From Bacillota bacterium (lineage in GTDB: Bacteria; Bacillota; Bacilli; Alicyclobacillales; SLC66): 6,451 nucleotides of DNA. The notes under the pieces are model-generated. The model worked only from the letters and a program-made list of their open reading frames with translations, had not been told where the DNA came from and made no database searches. The translations under genes and the position numbers were made by a program. Shown one piece after another: positions 1 to 6,352 of this stretch (the first letter of the stretch is position 1; every line of letters begins with the position of its first letter). The stretch lies in the NCBI GenBank assembly GCA_021820825.1, contig JAKADD010000144.1, forward strand, positions 1 to 6,451, read 5' to 3'.

Positions 1-731
1 GCGGCGTCCACATGGATGCCGTCGCAGATGAGATCCGCAGTCATCCCGCCGTCCATCACAGTGAACCCAATCGGGCCTACATCACGGTGATGAAACCCCG
101 GCATGGCATTGCACAAATGCGTCACATGACTGAATCCCGCCGCACGGGCCGCCTGCATGTCCGCCCACTGGGCGGTCGTATGGCCCACCGCCGCAATGAT
201 TCCCAGTTTGGCCGCAAGAGCGCTCACGACGTGCGCCCCCGGCCGCTCCGGAGCGAGCGTAATCATGCGTACGACCCCCGACGAGAACCAGTTGTGCGCA
301 AGTTGCTCATTGGGATCAATAATGAGGTCAGGCCGCTGCGCCCCCGCTTTCGCCGGATGGATAAACGGACCCTCCAGATGAACGCCCAGCACCTGCGCCC
401 CGCTTCCCTGCACTGTCATATAACGGCGCGCCTCGTCGAGAACAGTCGCAATCCTGTCAGGAGACTCCGTGACCGTCGTCAGCAGGAGCGCTGTTGTACC
501 GAAGCGTGCGTGCGTAGAAGCAATCCGCTCAAAAGCGTCGGCAGTCGCCTCCATCGTATCATTGCCGCCGCCGCCATGAACATGGATATCGATGAATCCA
601 GGCATCAGGAGAGGCAGTGAACTGTTGGCGTCTCCATATTCACGCAGGGAAACAATACGCCCTTTGGCCAGTTGAATCGCTACGGACCGCATTTGCCCAT
701 GTGCATTGACGGCGTTGCCTTCTATTCGCAT
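1..731 (-). CDS. nagA: N-acetylglucosamine-6-phosphate deacetylase, partial (3' end beyond window)
   Basis: This cytosolic amidohydrolase removes the acetyl group from GlcNAc-6-phosphate, giving glucosamine-6-phosphate and acetate. It is the entry step of amino-sugar and cell-wall sugar recycling. Reading the minus strand from the ATG at 731 gives 243 codons that stay open to the window edge; full-length homologues are about 380-400 residues, so roughly 60% is present. Family motifs appear in order: PGFIDIHVHGGGG (residues 44-56, with metal ligands H50 and H52), HLEGPF (118-123, E120), GHT (H184), HLCNAM (205-210, H205, usually HLFNAM) and LICDGIHVD (234-242). The HxH pair is the Bacillus-type arrangement; E. 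coli NagA has QxN there. The start is supported by GGGGA at 743-739 with a 7-base spacer. An ATG 9 bases upstream is out of frame and stops after five codons. A sigma-A-like promoter lies just upstream, so it is probably transcribed separately from the operon at 1168-6451. The catalytic Asp region lies outside the window. Confidence 0.95.
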   Translation of the reverse strand, partial: MRIEGNAVNAHGQMRSVAIQLAKGRIVSLREYGDANSSLPLLMPGFIDIHVHGGGGNDTMEATADAFERIASTHARFGTTALLLTTVTESPDRIATVLDEARRYMTVQGSGAQVLGVHLEGPFIHPAKAGAQRPDLIIDPNEQLAHNWFSSGVVRMITLAPERPGAHVVSALAAKLGIIAAVGHTTAQWADMQAARAAGFSHVTHLCNAMPGFHHRDVGPIGFTVMDGGMTADLICDGIHVDA

Positions 732-738
732 TGCTGCA

Positions 739-743
739 TCCCC
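739..743 (-). promoter_or_regulatory. Ribosome binding site of nagA
   Basis: On the minus strand GGGGA lies 7 bases before the ATG at 731. It selects this ATG over the out-of-frame ATG 9 bases upstream, which leads to a stop after five codons. Confidence 0.6.
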
Positions 744-756
744 GTTTCAAATCCAT

Positions 757-764
757 TGTCGACA
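757..764. promoter_or_regulatory. Small palindrome at the predicted nagA transcription start
   Basis: TGTCGACA is a perfect 8-base palindrome that falls on the predicted start of transcription, just downstream of the -10 element. Such a position would suit a repressor site, and nagA genes in Bacilli are commonly controlled by a GntR-type regulator (NagR/YvoA). The flanks add little further symmetry and it does not clearly match the dre operator consensus as I know it. The operator role is speculative. Confidence 0.2.
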
Positions 765-769
765 GATTC

Positions 770-798
770 ATTATGCACGATTAACCCTGTCACGCCAA
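770..798 (-). promoter_or_regulatory. Candidate sigma-A promoter for nagA
   Basis: On the minus strand there is a -35-like TTGGCG (798-793, 4 of 6 to TTGACA), a spacer of exactly 17 bases, and a -10-like CATAAT (775-770, 5 of 6 to TATAAT). This predicts transcription starting near 763 and a 5' leader of about 32 bases. The RBS sits where expected within that leader. The call rests on pattern match alone. Confidence 0.5.
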
Positions 799-879
799 GA
801 CGGACTCGCTCTGCGCAAGAACAGGCTTGGAACACCCAGACGGGATGACATTTGTCCCTTCCCAGTGCTGCCATGGCGT

Positions 880-888
880 CATATTGTA
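880..888 (+). promoter_or_regulatory. Sigma-K-like -10 element upstream of the tiny sporulation gene
   Basis: CATATTGTA fits the CATAnnnTA consensus of the -10 region used by the late mother-cell sigma factor K. It lies 37 bases before the ATG at 917 with the RBS in between, so a transcript would begin near 894. No AC-containing -35 element is visible 16-17 bases upstream (861-864 reads CCCA), and no sigma-A hexamer pair fits on this strand. The call is tentative, strengthened mainly by the sporulation-type protein downstream. Confidence 0.35.
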
Positions 889-903
889 GAACAGTTCCGA
901 AAA

Positions 904-910
904 GGGAGGA
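904..910 (+). promoter_or_regulatory. Strong ribosome binding site of the tiny ORF at 917
   Basis: GGGAGGA lies six bases before the ATG at 917, an essentially ideal Shine-Dalgarno sequence and spacing for Bacilli. It is the main non-homology evidence that this very short ORF is translated. Confidence 0.75.
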
Positions 911-916
911 ATTATA

Positions 917-1009
917 ATGGACGGTTGCTTCGGCGGATATACGCGCTGGGCGGTTGTGTTTCTGATTATCTTCGTCCTCTTTATATTGCTGGTTCCATAC
1001 GGCGCATAA
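917..1009 (+). CDS. YjcZ-family-like tiny transmembrane sporulation protein (30 aa)
   Basis: This 30-residue peptide begins MDGCFGGYTRW, continues with an unbroken hydrophobic stretch (residues 12-27, including FLIIFVLFILLV) and ends PYGA. A short Gly/Tyr/Phe-rich head followed by one membrane segment with a VLFILLV core is the hallmark of the YjcZ / tiny-TM Bacillus family. Those proteins are usually 25-50 residues and are associated with sporulation; their molecular role is poorly known. Support for expression comes from the strong RBS at 904-910 and a sigma-K-like -10 element at 880-888. It is the only plus-strand gene here, divergent from nagA and convergent with the operon ending at 1168, so it is probably monocistronic. 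The N-terminal glycine repeat is shorter than in typical YjcZ, so membership is by resemblance. Alternatives are another single-pass small membrane protein or a type I toxin-like peptide, the latter less likely given the head motif. Confidence 0.72.
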   Translation: MDGCFGGYTRWAVVFLIIFVLFILLVPYGA

Positions 1010-1041
1010 CCCGCCGGTGACTGGCATTCGCGAACACATTC

Positions 1042-1092
1042 CCCGCCTGCTGTGGGAAAATGTTGCGCTCACAAGCAGGCGGGAACTTCTTT
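1042..1092 (+). terminator. Hairpin with T-rich tail, candidate terminator of the tiny ORF
   Basis: CCCGCCTGCT (1042-1051) pairs perfectly with AGCAGGCGGG (1074-1083), a 10-base GC-rich stem around a 22-base loop; TT/AA outside can extend it past one bulged C. On the plus strand it is followed by AACTTCTTT, a modest T-rich tail, 32 bases after the stop codon at 1009. The long loop and interrupted T run make it a less than classical intrinsic terminator. No T tract follows on the minus strand. Confidence 0.45.
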
Positions 1093-1110
1093 GCCAGTTG
1101 CCTGGCAAAG
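1089..1110. repeat. Perfect 9-base inverted repeat with 4-base loop
   Basis: CTTTGCCAG (1089-1097), loop TTGC, then CTGGCAAAG (1102-1110) form a compact perfect hairpin. It lies 58 bases downstream, in the minus direction, of the stop codon of the gene ending at 1168, and directly beside the hairpin at 1042-1083. Neither strand shows a T tract after it. It may protect the 3' end of the minus-strand operon mRNA, help termination from either side, or be a protein-binding palindrome. Structure is certain, function is not. Confidence 0.6.
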
Positions 1111-1167
1111 CCGCGCATCGAAGCATGTCTCTGCACAGTACCGGCGCAGTATCCAGTACCAGGAGCG

Positions 1168-3567
1168 TTACGCCTGCCGATAGGAGGCGATTTTACCCTT
1201 ATACAGCGTGATCAGTTCGTCCGCCTGCTTGCGGCTGCTGCCCTGCGCAACGATTTTGAACAGCGCTTTGTCTTCGTCGGGCATGATCAGCGCCCATCCA
1301 TCATCCGTCAAAATTTTGATTCCGTCGATAAGTTCAAGCCTCTGCCCTTTTATATCCTCCATCAGACGCCGCATGACGCGCCCTTTGGCGGGAACCGGGC
1401 ACGGAACCATATCTGTGCTCATGTGAAATTGCGGAAACTGAGCGATGATGGTCTGGAGCGACAACCCTTCTCCGACCAGAAACTGCAACAGCGACACCAC
1501 AGAATAAAAGCCGTCATAGTGCACCTGTAAAGGTTGCACACGTGAGATCTCCAGCAATGAACGCAAAACCGCCTTCGTACGGACAACTGAAATACCGGCA
1601 AACTCGCTCAGTTCCTCAACCACTGAGGGAGCCGTCACAGGCATGGCGACGGAACCCTGTTCCTTCACAGCCATCAGCATCTGCAAAATCAGCAATTCAT
1701 CGTGGGTGATCGCACGTCCAGTTTCTGAATAAAAGAGAAAATCCTGACCGCTGCTGTCGAGTGTGATGCCGACATCCGCAGCATTGGTTCGCACGATCGC
1801 TCCGATATCTGCCGCACCGCCGAATACAGTGACCACCTGGCAGCCAAGTTGCTCCAGAATCGGCTGCATAATGGCTGTGATCTGGGCGCTGTCACACTGA
1901 AACACGATTTTTAGCCGCCGCGACCTGATCGCGTCGACTCGCACACGGGACAGTACCTCCCAGATGTAAAAATCGACGGTCTTTGTCGCCTGCTCGAAGG
2001 ACCCAACCGCCCGTGAACTCGGTCTCGAAAAGTCTTCCTGAAAGAAAGCATTCTCAATTTTGCGCTCTGTGCCTTTATCGATGGGTAAGCCTTCGCCGTC
2101 AAAGAACTGCAGCACAATCCGCTTTTCATCTCCCTCGCCAGAACTGCGAATGTGAACGCCGCCAGCGCTGTTAGACCTTCTGCACTCATAGCGCGCAACA
2201 GGAGTGGGGGCGACGCCGATATCGCGCACCTGCGCACCAATGGCAAGGAGACTTGAAATCACGGAGAACTTCAGCACACCACAGTATGGATACTCATCAC
2301 AACTCACAGACACTGCGGCGCCCGCTTTCAGGCACGAGCCATACGCAGACGCGATGCGTCCAGCCATTTCGGGAATCAGCTCGATATTGGGAATTCCGCT
2401 GATTCCCTCCTCATCAAACAGACCTTGAAATACAGAATGGCCCCAGATCAGAGACGTTTGCTGTATTGTGCCATCCCCAACCGCCTTTTCTGGCCAGATT
2501 TTTACACCCGGCCGAATCACGGCCAACTCGCCGACGCGGCTTTTCTCCCCCACCACAGCCGCCTCACCGATATCGACGCCAGCGCCAATCTGCACACCGC
2601 TGCATAGGGTGGCGCCGGTCAACATGGACGACTTGCCGACGTACGTGCGGTTCCAGACTACGGCGCGCTCCATGCCTACGCCGGACTCCATTTGGTTGTA
2701 GCGGCCCAACACCGCGTAGGGTCCAATCTTCGCATTGGCTCCGATCACGGTGCCTGCGCCGATGAAGGAGGGACCCTGAATCTGACAGCCGGCTCCGATG
2801 CTCACCTGCTCTCCGATCCAGACGCGCGGCAACTTCTGTTCCCCTTTGATGGCGACATCCACCAGCCCCATCAACATGTCAAATTGGGTCTGCCTGTATT
2901 GATTCAGAGTGCCGATATCGGACCAATACCCGTCGACCACGCAGCCGTAGAGCGCAAGCCCCTGCTCCAGCATGGCGGGAAACACCTGTTTGCCAAAATC
3001 CACCTCCACTCCCTCGGCAACAAGTCGCAGCACCTCTGGTTCCAGTACGTAGATGCCCGTATTCACCGTGTCGCTGAACACTTCGCTCCAGCTGGGTTTC
3101 TCCAGAAAGCGCATGATCAGGCCATTCTCTTCCGTCATAACGACACCGTAGTCCAGAGGAACGTCAACCTTTGTCAGCACTATGGTCGCGAGCGCCTTCC
3201 GGCTTCTGTGAAACGCAATGACATCGCCCAGATTGAAATCCGTCAGCGCATCGCCGCTGATCACGACAAATGTTTCATCGAGGAAATCCTCCGCGTTTTT
3301 GACGCTCCCCGCCGTTCCCAACGGCGCAATTTCTTCGAAAAACTGAAGATTCACCCCGAGTTGCGTTCCGTCTCCAAAATACGTGCGAATCACCTGCGGC
3401 AGATACTGCACGGTCACAGCGATGTCGGTGATGCCGTATTGCTTGAGCAAATCAATGCCGTATTCCATACAGGGCCGATCGAGCAACGGCACCATCGGCT
3501 TAGGCAGATAACAGGTCAGCGGACGCAGGCGGGTTCCCCTTCCACCTGCCATGATCACGGCTTTCAT
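1168..3567 (-). CDS. Sugar-1-phosphate nucleotidyltransferase fused to a degenerate phosphohexomutase-like domain
   Basis: The 799-residue protein has three parts. Residues 1-235 are a nucleotidyltransferase that would join a sugar-1-phosphate to an NTP: MAGGRGTRLRPLT (6-18), KPM (23-25), GD (105-106, metal Asp), EKP (156-158), NTGIYVL (169-175) and DGYWSDIGT (212-220). Residues about 250-370 form hexapeptide repeats of a left-handed beta-helix (for example IGAGTVIGANAKIG). Residues about 373-799 resemble phosphomannomutase/phosphoglucomutase, including APTPVARY (453-460). In that domain the active-site loop reads RSSGEG (474-479) instead of TASHNP, the metal loop DSSGQD (604-609) instead of DGDGDR, and the C-terminal phosphate loop is not RxSxTEP-like (near 762-770). 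Mutase activity is therefore doubtful. Homologues are often labelled mannose-1-phosphate guanylyltransferase, but the context favours a glucosyl donor; the sequence does not decide. A GGAGGGGGG stretch precedes the ATG, and only one base separates it from the upstream stop codon, so the two genes are surely cotranscribed. Confidence 0.9.
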   Translation of the reverse strand: MKAVIMAGGRGTRLRPLTCYLPKPMVPLLDRPCMEYGIDLLKQYGITDIAVTVQYLPQVIRTYFGDGTQLGVNLQFFEEIAPLGTAGSVKNAEDFLDETFVVISGDALTDFNLGDVIAFHRSRKALATIVLTKVDVPLDYGVVMTEENGLIMRFLEKPSWSEVFSDTVNTGIYVLEPEVLRLVAEGVEVDFGKQVFPAMLEQGLALYGCVVDGYWSDIGTLNQYRQTQFDMLMGLVDVAIKGEQKLPRVWIGEQVSIGAGCQIQGPSFIGAGTVIGANAKIGPYAVLGRYNQMESGVGMERAVVWNRTYVGKSSMLTGATLCSGVQIGAGVDIGEAAVVGEKSRVGELAVIRPGVKIWPEKAVGDGTIQQTSLIWGHSVFQGLFDEEGISGIPNIELIPEMAGRIASAYGSCLKAGAAVSVSCDEYPYCGVLKFSVISSLLAIGAQVRDIGVAPTPVARYECRRSNSAGGVHIRSSGEGDEKRIVLQFFDGEGLPIDKGTERKIENAFFQEDFSRPSSRAVGSFEQATKTVDFYIWEVLSRVRVDAIRSRRLKIVFQCDSAQITAIMQPILEQLGCQVVTVFGGAADIGAIVRTNAADVGITLDSSGQDFLFYSETGRAITHDELLILQMLMAVKEQGSVAMPVTAPSVVEELSEFAGISVVRTKAVLRSLLEISRVQPLQVHYDGFYSVVSLLQFLVGEGLSLQTIIAQFPQFHMSTDMVPCPVPAKGRVMRRLMEDIKGQRLELIDGIKILTDDGWALIMPDEDKALFKIVAQGSSRKQADELITLYKGKIASYRQA

Positions 3568-3568
3568 C

Positions 3569-6352
3569 TCAGACGCCCCCCTCCGATACTACAGTCCTGT
3601 ATACCTCTGTCGTCTGCCGGGCAATGCTGTTCCAGTCATAGGAGACAAGCTCTGCCGTTGCCGCCTCGGCATAACGCCGCGCCTCCGCCGGTTGCTGAAG
3701 CAGTCGGATCACCTGCGCCGCAAGTGACTGCGGATCATCTGGAATCATCTTGAGGCCTGTCTCCCCGTGCCGGACAACATCGGCCAGACCGCCCACATCC
3801 GAGACCACGACAGGAGTTCCTGCGGCCATCGCTTCCAGTGCGACAATGCCAAACGGTTCATACAAACTGGGGAAAACCGCTGCAGACGCTTGGTGGAGCA
3901 GCGCATTGCGATCTTCATCCGAGACAAATCCGTAGAAGCGCACCGTTTCAGCGAGTCCTGATTCCGCAGTCAGCCGCTGCAAGCCTTCCAATTCAGGACC
4001 TTTGCCAAGGATCGCAATCCGGGCCTCCGGGCAAGCGGCCACAATCAGCGGTGCAGCCGCAATCAGCGTCTGCACCCCCTTCTCCCTCACCAGACGTCCT
4101 ACGAAAAGCACGATCTGCTCCCCGCCATCGTTTGTTTCAAACGCTTCTTTCGCGCGCAAAAGTTCGGGATCGACTCCATTGGCAATGACATGCAGTTTGT
4201 CTGGTGACAGGCTGAACAGCTCCGCAACCTCGCGTTTCATATAGGTGCTGCAAAGAATAACCTGACTCGCCTCGACAGTGAGCTGCCACTCCAGATGATG
4301 GATATACCGCTGCAGGTCCGTGAAGATTCCGCCGTTGCGCCCATGCTCCGTGGCATGAATGGTGGCGACCAGCGGGATGCAAAACTCCTGCTTGAGGGCG
4401 CGGGCCGCATACGACACAAGCCAGTCATGCGCATGGATGAGATCAACGCGCAGCCCTTCTGAAAACAGCTTGCGGCCAGCGTCAATCAGCGCCAGATTCA
4501 TTTGAAACGCCCAGTGCACAAACTCGCCGCCGTCCGGACGGAGAACGGGAATCCGATGGACGTGAACGCCCTCGACCACTTCGTATGCCGGCCATCCCTC
4601 CACCTCAGGCGTCAGCACATGGACTTCCAGATCAGCGCGGGTCAGGAAGCGGGTCAGATCGTAGACATGCCGCGAGAGTCCACCGACTGTCATGGGTGGA
4701 TATTCCCAGGATAAAAACAGCACCCGATAATGATCCGTCGCTGTGCGCTGCGCTGCCCAGGGAACGCTTTGCCTCTCTGTCTGATAGACACGATAATCGA
4801 CGGCCGGAAAGATGCGGTCCATCTCCTCGACGGCGCGCAGCCAGTTTTCTTCGATCATTCCGGATTCAAGCATGGCGTGCAGCCGCAAAAACCGATTCAC
4901 ATGCTGCTGTGTCCGTTTGACGGCGTATTCTACGACTGTTTTTGCGTCCATGATAAATGCAAAATCGCTGCTCTGCGCCAGCATCAGCTCACGGGCCGCC
5001 TGTTTGAGAGCACGCTCTTCGAGTGGATCTGGCGCCACATGCCTGTCGGCGAGTTCAGCCATCAACCGCTCGGCGGCGTGGAGGGCCGGATAGATCCAGT
5101 CATTGTCATCCTGCAGCCAGACCTCGCCATAGCCGCCCCGGCCCCAGGAGGAAAAGGACAGATCACACATCTGATAATCGTCGTAAAGTGAAAGATATTC
5201 AGGCGGCGTCACAGGCAGAACGGCATCGCCGCCGCTTTGCAACTGCCGAAAAAACTGATCGATCCATACTGGACCCTCATACCACCAGTGGCCAAACAGT
5301 TCCGCGTCAAACGTGGCCACCTGCACAGGCTGTCTTCCCATCTGCGGCAACGCTTCGGCGACGGCGCTGCGACAGCGGTTGATAAAGTGGTCGGCATGCT
5401 GCGCCGCCTTCGCACGGGCAGCGGCGAAGCGATAGGGCGCCTTGTCATCCCCGGCGCCGGTGACGCGGTAGTATTTGAACCCTGTATCCACCCGGATGCC
5501 CGCGGGATGGATGTAGGGGCGGATGGTCTCAAGATCCAGATCGTGCCCGATATCGCGATAAAACTCCCGATAATCCGGATCGCCCGGATACCCTTCGGAC
5601 GCACTCCATACCTGGCGGGAAGCGTCTGCGTCGCGCGCAAAAACGGCGACTCCCGCTGGCGTCAAGATGGGCGACAACGTGCCGAATACGGGTTCTGGTT
5701 GCGCCGCCTGCACTGCGTGGGTATCGCTAAAAAAGAAATCGATGCCAAATTCGCGCAGCACATCGTCCACACCGCCCGTAAATCCGCATTCCGGCAACCA
5801 GATCCCCTGTGGACGCGACCCGAAATGCGCCTCATGCACAGCGACCGCATTCGCGATTTGCGCCCGCCAGGCGCCTCTGGTCTTTATATACGGCAGGAAT
5901 GCGTGGGTGGCCGCGCTGGTGAGGACGTGCAGGACACCCTGGTCCTGAAGTTCCCGAAATGCTTTGACGATATTGCTGTCATAGTCGAGGTAAAACGCCT
6001 TTACGCTCTGCAGAATTCGTTCATATTCGAGCGCCGTTTCATGAAATTCAGGCCATGCAGCCGTTCTTTCCACTTCCCGCTCTGCCAGTTCCAAAAGCAG
6101 ATCAATATGCCGCAAATACCTGTGTTGCAGCAGGCCGTCGGTCAACATCGTTACGAGCGTCGGCGAAAGCGACAGCGTGAGGCGGCATGGAACGCCATCC
6201 CGATGCAGCCCTTGCAGCACCTGCAGAAGAGGGATATAGGTTTCGGTGATCACCTCGTATAGCCAGCGCTCTTCGAGAGGATACTCCTCTTCCGGATGTC
6301 GGACGTAAGGCAGGTGCGCGTGCAGCACGAGCGCGATATACCCGTTTGTCAT
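3569..6352 (-). CDS. GH57 alpha-glucan branching enzyme fused to GT4 glycogen-synthase-like glycosyltransferase
   Basis: This is a predicted cytosolic bifunctional enzyme of 927 residues with no signal peptide or membrane segment. Residues 1 to about 530 match a complete GH57 (DUF1957-type) 1,4-alpha-glucan branching enzyme; stand-alone versions are about 520 residues. Visible motifs are HAHLPYVRHPE (11-21), WLPECGF (185-191, nucleophile E188), ATFDAELFGHWWYEGP (346-361, catalytic D349), SSWGRGGYGE (401-410) and the C-terminal helical-domain motif QSSDFAFIM (460-468). After a short linker, residues about 541-927 are a GT-B glycosyltransferase of family GT4: GGLSRHV (557-563), HAHDWL (640-645), TIHATEHGR (664-672), GRLVREKG (752-759, R753 and K758 for the donor diphosphate) and EPFGIVALE (832-840, the EX7E pair E832/E840). 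TIHATE and CSTYMKREV resemble actinobacterial GT4 glycogen synthases such as Rv3032. Predicted role: elongating and branching an alpha-glucan from a nucleotide sugar. The start is fixed by the family N-terminus, an upstream GGAGGGGG and the ATGA overlap with the preceding gene. Confidence 0.93.
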   Translation of the reverse strand: MTNGYIALVLHAHLPYVRHPEEEYPLEERWLYEVITETYIPLLQVLQGLHRDGVPCRLTLSLSPTLVTMLTDGLLQHRYLRHIDLLLELAEREVERTAAWPEFHETALEYERILQSVKAFYLDYDSNIVKAFRELQDQGVLHVLTSAATHAFLPYIKTRGAWRAQIANAVAVHEAHFGSRPQGIWLPECGFTGGVDDVLREFGIDFFFSDTHAVQAAQPEPVFGTLSPILTPAGVAVFARDADASRQVWSASEGYPGDPDYREFYRDIGHDLDLETIRPYIHPAGIRVDTGFKYYRVTGAGDDKAPYRFAAARAKAAQHADHFINRCRSAVAEALPQMGRQPVQVATFDAELFGHWWYEGPVWIDQFFRQLQSGGDAVLPVTPPEYLSLYDDYQMCDLSFSSWGRGGYGEVWLQDDNDWIYPALHAAERLMAELADRHVAPDPLEERALKQAARELMLAQSSDFAFIMDAKTVVEYAVKRTQQHVNRFLRLHAMLESGMIEENWLRAVEEMDRIFPAVDYRVYQTERQSVPWAAQRTATDHYRVLFLSWEYPPMTVGGLSRHVYDLTRFLTRADLEVHVLTPEVEGWPAYEVVEGVHVHRIPVLRPDGGEFVHWAFQMNLALIDAGRKLFSEGLRVDLIHAHDWLVSYAARALKQEFCIPLVATIHATEHGRNGGIFTDLQRYIHHLEWQLTVEASQVILCSTYMKREVAELFSLSPDKLHVIANGVDPELLRAKEAFETNDGGEQIVLFVGRLVREKGVQTLIAAAPLIVAACPEARIAILGKGPELEGLQRLTAESGLAETVRFYGFVSDEDRNALLHQASAAVFPSLYEPFGIVALEAMAAGTPVVVSDVGGLADVVRHGETGLKMIPDDPQSLAAQVIRLLQQPAEARRYAEAATAELVSYDWNSIARQTTEVYRTVVSEGGV

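Larger units (their letters stand above)
732..916. other. Divergent intergenic region between nagA and the tiny ORF
   Basis: This 185-base stretch separates the start of nagA (minus) from the start of the YjcZ-like gene (plus). It holds the sigma-A-like nagA promoter and the 8-base palindrome on one side, and the sigma-K-like -10 element and strong RBS on the other. About 80 bases between them (799-879) show no clear feature. Open frames crossing the region have no RBS or recognisable protein content. Confidence 0.7.
1010..1167. other. Convergent intergenic region with two hairpins
   Basis: The 3' ends of the plus-strand tiny gene (1009) and of the minus-strand glucan operon (1168) face each other across 158 bases. 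The region carries the inverted repeats at 1042-1083 and 1089-1110, five bases apart. It also holds three short CAGTAYC copies (1136-1142, 1147-1153, 1154-1160). No convincing gene lies inside. A role in terminating or insulating the two converging transcripts is the simplest reading. Confidence 0.6.

Noticed and set aside
12..620. Plus-strand open frame of 202 codons over nagA
   Set aside because: The opposite strand encodes all NagA motifs in order; this frame is Arg/His-rich and has no recognisable domain.
917..1009. Reading the tiny hydrophobic ORF as a type I toxin with the nagA leader as antisense antitoxin
   Set aside because: The Gly/Phe/Tyr head and VLFILLV core fit YjcZ-type proteins better, there is no charged C-terminal tail, and no promoter for an overlapping antisense RNA is evident.
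722..1126. Minus-strand open frame of 134 codons running antisense through the tiny ORF and ending inside nagA
   Set aside because: It has no convincing RBS, begins inside the intergenic hairpin region, shows no protein-like pattern and would overlap the nagA promoter and start.
1136..1160. Three near-identical CAGTAYC units (1136-1142, 1147-1153, 1154-1160)
   Set aside because: Units are only seven bases, unevenly spaced and with one mismatch. That is too little to call a binding-site array, iteron or CRISPR-like repeat.
2692..3753. Long plus-strand open frame (353 codons) antisense to the nucleotidyltransferase and the end of the fusion gene
   Set aside because: It crosses the junction of two well-supported minus-strand genes, has shadow-like composition and no recognisable domain.
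5237..6262. Long plus-strand open frame (341 codons) antisense to the GH57 region
   Set aside because: It lies wholly opposite a protein with intact GH57 motifs. The translation is Arg/His/Pro-rich without domain signatures, and it fits a shadow frame in GC-rich DNA.
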